Assembly: GCF_003173055.1 (NCBI RefSeq)
Contig: NZ_QGLF01000002.1
Coordinates: forward strand, 124,322-188,321
Direction: 5' to 3'
From: Zavarzinia compransoris
GTDB lineage: Bacteria > Pseudomonadota > Alphaproteobacteria > Zavarziniales > Zavarziniaceae
DNA length: 64,000 nt
The notes under the pieces were generated by a model. The model had not been told where the DNA came from. It saw only the letters and a list, made by a program, of their open reading frames with translations, and ran no database searches. Shown here piece after piece: positions 57,924 through 64,000 of the stretch (positions within the stretch are counted from its first letter, which is position 1; each line of letters begins with the position of its first letter). The position numbers and the translations under genes are program-made.

Positions 57924-60407
57924 TTATAGGCGACGGGCCGCCTGCTGTCCAAGGACCAGTCGGGCGACGCCGAGCTGCCCCGGCGGCAGGCTGAACAGCC
58001 TGAAACCGAGGCCGTGCAATTGCTTCAGCAAGGCCGGATCGCTGCCGCCGGCAGCGTCGATCCCGACCTGCCGCGCGGTCCGGGGCAGGCCGCCGAGGGC
58101 TTCGATCAGGCGCGCCAGGAAGGGCTTCAGCACCGCCCGCGGATTGCCGGCCATCAGCCCCTTCCCGACATAATCCGCAAGCACGTCGGCCGGCAGCAGC
58201 CGTTCCGACGCGAAGCCGTGGGACGAACTGAGCAATTCGTCCATGTCGAGCCAGAGGAAGGCGCCGTCCTCGATCATCTGCGGGGCCTGTTCGAGGGCCG
58301 CCGCATTCTGGATCGCAAGCCCGGCATCGAGTGCGGGAAAGCTCGCGATCTCGGCCTTGAACGCACGCCATTCCGCGATGTCGGTGGTTCCCCCGAGGAG
58401 GACGAGGGCGGCGCTGCCGGCGGCGACGGCCGCCTTCGACAGGCCGTGGAGGATCGCCCGCAGATAGGCCGGATGGCCGAGCGGCAGCAGGAGGCGGGGA
58501 TCCAGTTCCTCCCAGCCCGGGATGCGCAGGCGTGCGCGTTCCGAGGTGACGCGCGGCAGCCTGAGGTGGACCGGGCGTCCGGCCGCGGTCCGGAAGATGG
58601 CCGCGCCGATCGTCTCCGCCAGCCGGGCGAGGTCGCTTTCGCCGGGGGCGACGCCGTCCTTCAGGCCTTTGATGGCGCCGATCAGGGCATCGAGATGCCC
58701 TTCGGCGATGGCGATGTCGGTCACGGCGATCACGGCGTGGCCAGCGGTCTCGCTGCCGGCGGCAATGTCGCCGAGGCCGCGGGCCGGCGCCCAGAAGGCG
58801 GCGCCCGACAGGGCATCCGCCCGTTCCAGCAGAACGCCGAGCGAGCGGGTCTGCTGCGTCGGCAGGCCGAGGGGAAGGGCGGTGCCGTAGATGGCGCCGG
58901 TGGTGCCGTCGATCGACAGCGCGTCGCCTTCGGCAAAGGCCTGGCCGCCGATGGTGAACCGGCGGGCGTCGAGGTCGATCGCCAGAGCCTCGCAGCCGAC
59001 CACGCAGGGTTTGTCGAGCGCCCGCGAGACGACGGCGGCATGGCTGAGGGCGCCGCCCTTCGCGGTCAGGATGCCGCCGGCCGCCAGCATGCCCCGGATG
59101 TCCAGCGGGCTGGTGGTCGGGCGCACCAGGATCACCGGCTCGCCCGCCGCCGCCCGTTCCGCCGCCCGGTCGGCGTCGAGCACGGCGATGCCGCTCGCCT
59201 GGCCGGGAGAGGAGCCGATGGCGCTCGCGATCGGGGGCGTCGCCTGGAGCCGGGCGTCGTCGAAGACCGGCCGCAGCAGGCGCTTCACCTGGTCGGCGGA
59301 AACCAGCCCCAGGGCGCGGGCGGGCGGCAGCCGGCCTTCGTCCGCCAGTTCGGCGGCGATCCGCACCGCCGCCAGCGCCGTCCGCTTGGCCGGCCGGACC
59401 TGCAGCAGGTAGAGCGTGCCGGCTTCGACGGTGAACTCGATGTCGACCGCATCGCCGTATATTTCTTCGAGTTTCTGCGCGTGGGCGTTCAACGCGCGAA
59501 GCAGGTCGCCGTGGCCTTCCGCGCGGCTCAGGTCCACGGGGGTCCTGGCGCCGGAAACGATGTCCTCGCCCTGGCGCCCGACCAGATATTCGCCGTAGAG
59601 CAGCGCCTCGCCGGTGTTGGGATTGCGGGAGAAGGCGACGCCGGCGCCCGAATTCCCGTCGGCATTGCCGAACACCATGGCCTGCACGGTGACCGCGGTG
59701 CCGAGGTCGTCCGCGATGCCGTGGTGCTTGCGGTAGGCCTTGGCACGCGGGCTGTCCCACGAGCGGAACACGGCGGCCACGGCCCGTTCCAGTTGCTGCC
59801 AGGGGTCGATCGGGGCGTCCTCGCCCTCGGCCTCGATCCAGCCGACGACGGCCGCCTCGAGACGGTCAAGCGCCAGGGTTCCGGCCTCCGCCTCGGCGCG
59901 GGCCGCGGCCAGGGCGTCGGTGAAATTCTCGCCGTCGAGACCGAGCACGATCTCGATATACATCTTCCAGAACCGCAGCCAGCAATCGACGACGAAACCC
60001 CGGCCGGCCCCCTGGGCGATCCAGGCGCCGGCGCTTGCCGCGGTCAGGCCCAGGTTGAGCACCGTATCCATCATCCCCGGCATGCTGACCTGCGCGCCCG
60101 AGCGCACGGAAACCAGCAGGGGCCGGTCCGCGGGGCCGCCCTCGAAGACCCGGTCGATCCTCGCGCCGAGGAGGGCCACCGCCTGGCGGATCTGGCCGTC
60201 CAGGCCGCGGGGCAGCCGCCGTCCGTCCGCCCGGAAGGCATGGAAGGCGTCGGTGCCGATGACGAAGGCCGGGGGCACGGGAATGCCCGCCCGCGCCATC
60301 CGGGCGAGCCCGGTCGCCTTGCCGCCGAAGCGGCGGGTGTCGGTGGGGTCGATCGCCTCGATCGGGTGAACGAAGCGCTCGACCGGCGCTGCCAGGGTCT
60401 CAGACAT
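57924..60407 (-). CDS. Pyruvate-phosphate-dikinase/PEP-synthase-like phosphotransferase
   Basis: 827 residues from ATG 60407. The N-terminal PPDK-type ATP-grasp part starts RRFGGKATGLARMARAGIPVPPAFVI and has SVRSGAQVSMPGMMDTVLNLGL and FSRNPNTGEALLYGEYLVGRQGEDIV, then IEFTVEAGTLYLLQVRPAKRT. The phosphohistidine swivel domain follows (GGILTAKGGALSHAAVVSRALDKPCVVG, about 460-485, His conserved). The last 300 residues resemble the PEP/pyruvate barrel only loosely: its usual metal and PEP motifs are not visible, so the acceptor may not be pyruvate. Clustered with three other genes and a second His domain at 62478. Confidence 0.85.
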   Translation of the reverse strand: MSETLAAPVERFVHPIEAIDPTDTRRFGGKATGLARMARAGIPVPPAFVIGTDAFHAFRADGRRLPRGLDGQIRQAVALLGARIDRVFEGGPADRPLLVSVRSGAQVSMPGMMDTVLNLGLTAASAGAWIAQGAGRGFVVDCWLRFWKMYIEIVLGLDGENFTDALAAARAEAEAGTLALDRLEAAVVGWIEAEGEDAPIDPWQQLERAVAAVFRSWDSPRAKAYRKHHGIADDLGTAVTVQAMVFGNADGNSGAGVAFSRNPNTGEALLYGEYLVGRQGEDIVSGARTPVDLSRAEGHGDLLRALNAHAQKLEEIYGDAVDIEFTVEAGTLYLLQVRPAKRTALAAVRIAAELADEGRLPPARALGLVSADQVKRLLRPVFDDARLQATPPIASAIGSSPGQASGIAVLDADRAAERAAAGEPVILVRPTTSPLDIRGMLAAGGILTAKGGALSHAAVVSRALDKPCVVGCEALAIDLDARRFTIGGQAFAEGDALSIDGTTGAIYGTALPLGLPTQQTRSLGVLLERADALSGAAFWAPARGLGDIAAGSETAGHAVIAVTDIAIAEGHLDALIGAIKGLKDGVAPGESDLARLAETIGAAIFRTAAGRPVHLRLPRVTSERARLRIPGWEELDPRLLLPLGHPAYLRAILHGLSKAAVAAGSAALVLLGGTTDIAEWRAFKAEIASFPALDAGLAIQNAAALEQAPQMIEDGAFLWLDMDELLSSSHGFASERLLPADVLADYVGKGLMAGNPRAVLKPFLARLIEALGGLPRTARQVGIDAAGGSDPALLKQLHGLGFRLFSLPPGQLGVARLVLGQQAARRL

Positions 60408-61020
60408 CGCGCGGGCGCCCCACCACGGCGAGGATGTCCTCGTGGAATTCGAACCAGACATTGTGCATGGAATCCACCGTCGGTTTGCAGACGAAATCCT
60501 GCTCGCCCTGGTCGACCAGGGCGAGGGCACGTTCGAAGCGGTTGGCATATTTCCCGTATCGCGGGATCTCGTCGACGACCTGGCCGAGATGGCGGACCAT
60601 GCGCTCGACCAGTTTCGCCATCTTGTCGCGGGCGCGATCGTCGCCGTCGGAGGTCTGCCATTCCGAGACGGCGCGGATGAACTGCTGGTTGAGCGCGGTC
60701 TCGAACTTGTCGTACCAGCGCAGGATCCCACCCTCGGCCCTGAGCGCGGCATAGGTCCCGCGGTAGAACGCGAGGACCTTGGCCGTGCCCGGCTCGAGAA
60801 GCAGGAAGGCGCCGCCCATGTCGAGGACGGCCGCCTCCTCCAGCTCGCGCTGGAGGAGATCGCTGACCTGCGCCTCGGACAGTTCCGTCACCGACGCGAT
60901 GTGGGGGACGGGGGCCATCTTGCGCAGGTAGATCGCGTTGAGGACGTCGAAGGTTGCAGCGTCGATCACGGTTCCGCCTTCCTCCCGCGGCCCGGGCCGC
61001 GCATTGGCTGCGATGGTCAT
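60400..61020 (-). CDS. Protein of unknown function in the dikinase-like cluster
   Basis: 206 residues, ATG 61020. No family recognised. It starts with a small winged-helix-like part, TFDVLNAIYLRKMAPVPHIASVTELSEAQVSDLLQRELEEAAVL, followed by a helical region ending in FHEDILAVVG. No signal peptide or membrane segment. Its stop overlaps the dikinase start by 8 bases and the upstream 469-residue gene ends 5 bases before, so all are one operon. A role as a small subunit of the phosphotransferase is inferred. Confidence 0.72.
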   Translation of the reverse strand: MTIAANARPGPREEGGTVIDAATFDVLNAIYLRKMAPVPHIASVTELSEAQVSDLLQRELEEAAVLDMGGAFLLLEPGTAKVLAFYRGTYAALRAEGGILRWYDKFETALNQQFIRAVSEWQTSDGDDRARDKMAKLVERMVRHLGQVVDEIPRYGKYANRFERALALVDQGEQDFVCKPTVDSMHNVWFEFHEDILAVVGRPRDV

Positions 61021-61025
61021 GCCGG

Positions 61026-62435
61026 TCACCCCCAGAAATACTTCGAGCGGCGGAGGTCGGTCCCGTCGGGGAAGGGCAGGTAGCCTTCGCCCGAAAAGAT
61101 CTTCTGCGGCACCACGGCCTGGGCGAAGCCGCGCTTGTTGATCTCGTAGTAGTAATTCGCGACGCGCTGGTCGATTTCCCAGAAATCGTAGTCGACGCAG
61201 GCTTTCTCGTAGGTGCCGGCGATCCGCAGGTGCGGCAGGATCATGTCGATGTAATAGGTGTACATGCCGTTGGTGATGAGCTGGCGGCGGGACATGCGGG
61301 CGAGCTTGCCGTAGAGGCTGAGGGTCGCCTGCTGGATCCCTTCCGAGCGTTTCTCGAGATCGTCGATCTTCACCTGGTAGACCTCGCTCATCGGCGTGTT
61401 CCAGGTCTCGCGCACGAAGACGGCGCCGCCGACGATGTGCTCGATATAGTTCTTCGGCCGGGTGAAGGTGGTCGAGATATCGTTCACCCGGATCTCGTCG
61501 AGCGCCATCGCCTCGGGATCGATCACCAGCAGCAGCGAGTAGCAGTGCGGCACGCCGGCGGCATCGCAGGCGTCGCTCCAGTGATAGACTTCCTCGTTGG
61601 TGAAGAGGTCGCGGATGATCAGGATCTTGCCGTCCGGCAGTTCGTAGGGACCGGTGTCGCCAAGGCCCAGGCGGTTGTCGAAATGATCGAGGAAGGCGAG
61701 CAGTTCGGCCGAGGCGTTGAAGCGGGTGAACTTCTCGTGTTTCTCGCTGCCCGGCTCGAAATACTCGACCTGGGAGGCGAGGCTGTCGATGACATCCTGG
61801 TCGTGGATGGCGCAGCGGTACCTGTCCTGCGAATTCAGGATATAGCCGTCCTGGCGCTTGCCCCAGAGCACGCGCTGCATGAATTTCAGGATCTCGTTGC
61901 TTTCCTCGACGAAGTCGTGCGGCTTGATCGCCTCGAGCGCCAGCAGGCCGCAGCGGCCCATGCCGAAGCCGACGGCGCCGATGCACCAGTCGTGGACGGC
62001 ATTGACCTTGATGCCGATTTCACGGCGCGCGGTGGCGCCGATCTTCATCACACCCTCGGCCCCGACCTCGTTGGTGGTCATGCGCAGGATCTCGGGCCAG
62101 CGGTAGAATTCGTTCATGAAGGCCAGGATTTCGTATTCCTGGCGCGGGATCATGCCGGAAACGCCCTCGGTGGCGCGCATCACCAGCACGTCCCAGATGT
62201 TCCAGGCCAGGTAATTGTTGAGGTCGTTCAGCTCGTCGAGGCTGAACTGGTCCTTGAGGACATCCTCGCGGCTCACGCGTTCGAGCACCTTGGACTTGGC
62301 GCGGGCGCGCATGGTGCGGTCGCCGATGATGCCGTCGCGGACCGGCTCCAGTTCCTTGAAATTGCCGATATAGGCGAGATCCTGGAACCGCAGGCCGTTG
62401 TCGCCCTCGGCGTAACGCTTCTTGTATGTCGACAT
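61026..62435 (-). CDS. Large protein of unknown function in the dikinase-like cluster
   Basis: 469 residues, ATG 62435. I recognise no family. It is rich in aromatic residues, with notable stretches GVSGMIPRQEYEILAFMNEFYRW, KVNAVHDWCIGAVGFGMGRCGLLALE and NYYYEINKRGF, no signal peptide or hydrophobic helix. The ending EGYLPFPDGTDLRRSKYFWG is unusual. Being encoded between the His-domain and ATP-grasp genes, it may hold the acceptor substrate of a multi-subunit enzyme. It has the length of a catalytic subunit. Confidence 0.75.
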   Translation of the reverse strand: MSTYKKRYAEGDNGLRFQDLAYIGNFKELEPVRDGIIGDRTMRARAKSKVLERVSREDVLKDQFSLDELNDLNNYLAWNIWDVLVMRATEGVSGMIPRQEYEILAFMNEFYRWPEILRMTTNEVGAEGVMKIGATARREIGIKVNAVHDWCIGAVGFGMGRCGLLALEAIKPHDFVEESNEILKFMQRVLWGKRQDGYILNSQDRYRCAIHDQDVIDSLASQVEYFEPGSEKHEKFTRFNASAELLAFLDHFDNRLGLGDTGPYELPDGKILIIRDLFTNEEVYHWSDACDAAGVPHCYSLLLVIDPEAMALDEIRVNDISTTFTRPKNYIEHIVGGAVFVRETWNTPMSEVYQVKIDDLEKRSEGIQQATLSLYGKLARMSRRQLITNGMYTYYIDMILPHLRIAGTYEKACVDYDFWEIDQRVANYYYEINKRGFAQAVVPQKIFSGEGYLPFPDGTDLRRSKYFWG

Positions 62436-62477
62436 GATTTCCTCCCGATTGCTCTTTTTTGCCGCGTCTTCGATGGG

Positions 62478-62894
62478 TCAGGCGACTTCGACGATCTTGC
62501 CGTATTCGACGCCGCTGCAATCCAGGCGGACGCGCCGCCCCTGCAGCCGGTCGATGACCGATTTGAAGTGAGCGTCGTTGTTGCCGCCGGTGACGTAGCG
62601 GGAATCGCTGTCCACCAGATGGGTGGTCATCACGCAGGGCATCTGGAATTCGCGGGACAGGATGCCGAGGTGGGATTCCGGCGCGCCCGAAAGCGTGACG
62701 ACGCCGATCGCGCCCATGGTCAGGGCCGGCGACAGGAACGTGGTCGTGCCGCCCTGGACCAGCAGGATGTGCTGGCGCAGCTTGCCGCTCTGGATCAGCT
62801 TGATCACGGATTGCGGGTTGGGCAGGAAGATGATTTCCCCTTCCGGCTGCTTGGCCGTCTCGAAGCTGTTGTACCCTTGCGCGATAACACTCAT
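62478..62894 (-). CDS. Separate PEP-utilising-enzyme swivel domain
   Basis: 138 residues, ATG 62894. The mobile phosphohistidine domain of PEP synthase/PPDK is seen here on its own: ILLVQGGTTTFLSPALTMGAIGVVTLSGAPESHLGILSREFQMPCVM contains the SHxxIxSRE-type site with the acceptor His in PESH. It is therefore the second His domain of the cluster, besides that in the 827-residue protein. In phenylphosphate synthase the PEP-synthase modules are split over separate subunits, a precedent for this arrangement. Confidence 0.82.
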   Translation of the reverse strand: MSVIAQGYNSFETAKQPEGEIIFLPNPQSVIKLIQSGKLRQHILLVQGGTTTFLSPALTMGAIGVVTLSGAPESHLGILSREFQMPCVMTTHLVDSDSRYVTGGNNDAHFKSVIDRLQGRRVRLDCSGVEYGKIVEVA

Positions 62895-62967
62895 TTGATC
62901 CTCCCGTTGGCGATGGTTCGTGCTTTTTCCGGGCTTTTACGCATGCGCCGGCTTACCGTTCCCGAGC

Positions 62968-63753
62968 CTAGTCGTGCGGCTGTTCCCGCCGCCGTCGCCT
63001 GGCGATGCTTGTAATCTGTCCGATGTCCTGGTCGCCGCCGGCTTCCGCTTCCGCTTCGGCCTCTGACACGGGCGCTGCCGATGCCCATTGCAGGATTTCC
63101 TGGGGCCACCAGGCGACTTCCTCGGCCCCGGCTTCGAGAAGGGCTTTCGGACTATGCATGCCCCAGGAGACGGCCAGCGCCCGGATGCCGCATTCGCGGG
63201 CGTGCCGGATGTCGCCGACCGTGTCGGTGACCAGGGCGACCTCGTCCGGCGACAGGGGCGGCTGGGGTTCCTCGTCGTACCAGTCGTGGCCGGCGCGCAG
63301 CGTGGCGTAGGACGGGTCGGCCAGGAACCGCCGGATGCTGACCCGCTTGTCGGGCTCGACATCGCCGGCGAAGACATGGGCGAAGCAGTTGCTGAGCCCG
63401 GCCTTGTCGGTAATGCGGTGAATTACGGCCGAGGCGTTGGTCGACAGGATGCCCAGCACGCAATGCGATGCAAGGCTGCGCACGACGTCGGCCATGCCGG
63501 GGATCATGCCCGGCAGGTATTCGCTGCGCAGCAGCGCCATGAAGTGATCGATCGCGGCCCGTGCCACCGCCTGGTCCGGGCACAGGCGGGGCAGGGCCAG
63601 CAGCAGGTTGTCCTGGAACAGGCCGAAGAACTGGTCGCGGCTGTCGATCCCGAGCCCGAACTCGCGGTTCGTCCGCTCGAACAGGGCCCAGGACGCCTCG
63701 CGGGTCTGCACCAGCGTCCCGTCCAGGTCGAAGAGTATGGCACGGATCGGCAT
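62968..63753 (-). CDS. HAD-superfamily phosphatase
   Basis: 261 residues. Motif I ILFDLDGTLVQTREA, motif II LGILSTNAS, motif III Lys in EPDKRVSIRRFL and motif IV VTDTVGDIRHARECG are all present, with the C1 cap between. Phosphoglycolate-phosphatase-like subgroup. The C-terminal 45 residues (SEAEAEAEAGGDQD and RRRRREQPHD) are a low-complexity acidic-then-basic tail. Upstream of the dikinase-like cluster; it might remove a phosphate placed by the cluster or simply be a neighbour. Confidence 0.9.
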   Translation of the reverse strand: MPIRAILFDLDGTLVQTREASWALFERTNREFGLGIDSRDQFFGLFQDNLLLALPRLCPDQAVARAAIDHFMALLRSEYLPGMIPGMADVVRSLASHCVLGILSTNASAVIHRITDKAGLSNCFAHVFAGDVEPDKRVSIRRFLADPSYATLRAGHDWYDEEPQPPLSPDEVALVTDTVGDIRHARECGIRALAVSWGMHSPKALLEAGAEEVAWWPQEILQWASAAPVSEAEAEAEAGGDQDIGQITSIARRRRREQPHD

Positions 63754-63762
63754 GGCGGAGGC

Positions 63763-64000
63763 TCAGGCGGAAAGGCTGGCCCGGGTGGCGGGATCCGCGT
63801 TCAGCCGGGTCAACTGGGGCAGCTCGAAGAAGTCCTGGATCTCGCCGTAGCCGGTCAGGCCGGCCATTTCCCAGCGCCCGAGGACATTGAAGGCGATCAT
63901 GTTGGCCCAGCACTGCCAGGGGAAGCTGGTCAGCCCCTCGGCCTTGAGGCGCCACTCGCGGTCGGCCCGGTCGACCAGCAGAAGCTCGACCGTGCTGGCG
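63763..64000 (-). CDS. C-terminal end of an unrecognised protein (gene enters from outside the window)
   Basis: About 79 codons are visible before the stop at 63763, with FPWQCWANMIAFNVLGRWEMAGLTGYGEIQDFFELPQLTRL in the middle. I recognise no family from this fragment. It lies 9 bases above the HAD gene on the same strand and is likely part of the same operon. Confidence 0.65.
   Translation of the reverse strand, partial: ASTVELLLVDRADREWRLKAEGLTSFPWQCWANMIAFNVLGRWEMAGLTGYGEIQDFFELPQLTRLNADPATRASLSA

Noticed and set aside
57924-60680. Long plus-strand open frames of up to 888 codons opposite the dikinase-like and PucR genes
   Set aside because: Low-complexity translation, no ribosome site or motifs; the minus-strand genes have conserved domains throughout.
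57924-62894. Naming the cluster as phenylphosphate synthase
   Set aside because: The split PEP-synthase modules are similar, but I cannot match the 469- and 206-residue proteins to its known subunits and no phenylphosphate carboxylase gene is present.

Overview
The window is GC-rich coding DNA with frequent GTG and TTG starts and short operons that overlap by ATGA. It carries an outer-membrane porin, TonB-dependent receptors, a Tat-type lipid-acid transport protein and a Fur-family protein whose metal region lacks the usual CxxC. Together these suggest a metabolically versatile alphaproteobacterium. That assignment is an inference from gene content; no rRNA or tRNA gene was seen, and no CRISPR array.

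Region 1 (1-17149) looks like a catabolic island for an unidentified carboxylic acid handled as CoA thioesters. It has a CaiB/AMACR-type enzyme, a LivHMGF importer, an Old-Yellow-Enzyme-type reductase, an EthD-like protein, an acyl-CoA ligase, a separate Tat-exported substrate-binding protein, a TetR regulator, and an operon of acyl-CoA dehydrogenase, 2-oxoacid dehydrogenase E1 alpha and beta, enoyl-CoA hydratase, a stand-alone lipoyl domain and a MaoC hydratase, followed by a DcaP-like porin. Its promoter regions share a 14-bp palindrome, CAAAC-N4-GTTTG, which also occurs once in region 2. The TetR protein is the obvious candidate ligand-controlled repressor.

Region 2 (17194-30163) is a second catabolic block: iron-dependent alcohol dehydrogenase, a doubled carboxymuconolactone-decarboxylase-fold protein, a complete LivKFGMH importer, a PcaC-like protein, two beta-hydroxyacid dehydrogenases, an FCD-type GntR regulator, an aldehyde dehydrogenase and an alpha/beta hydrolase. 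A second palindrome, ATTGTCATACAAT and its variants, lies in front of the transporter, the PcaC operon, the 28002 operon and, in weaker form, the GntR gene.

Region 3 (30268-40219) is a type I secretion locus on the minus strand. Three diverged paralogous small genes precede a 1491-residue cysteine-free RTX protein, then the secretion ABC transporter and the HlyD adaptor. The small genes and the start of the RTX gene are distinctly AT-rich, there is a duplicated 210-bp upstream remnant and a transposase scrap, and the RTX protein has an extraordinary Lys/Arg-depleted repeat domain near its C terminus. A toxin with an array of immunity genes is the leading hypothesis.

Region 4 (40546-48948) is iron uptake: a periplasmic ferric-binding protein and a Fur-family regulator diverge from a TonB receptor, followed by a FecI/FecR/receptor operon. 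Region 5 (48959-54733) is a LysR gene divergent from an acyl-CoA carboxylase (beta, alpha), MaoC, CitE operon. The gene content matches the mycobacterial leucine/itaconate locus Rv2498c-Rv2502c.

Region 6 (54813-64000) is minus strand: a tyrosine phosphatase, a GAF/PucR regulator, then a cluster in which a dikinase-like protein, two unrecognised proteins and a separate phosphohistidine swivel domain are encoded together, with a HAD phosphatase and a truncated gene at the edge. This resembles the architecture of phosphotransferases of the PEP synthase/phenylphosphate synthase type, but its substrate is unknown.
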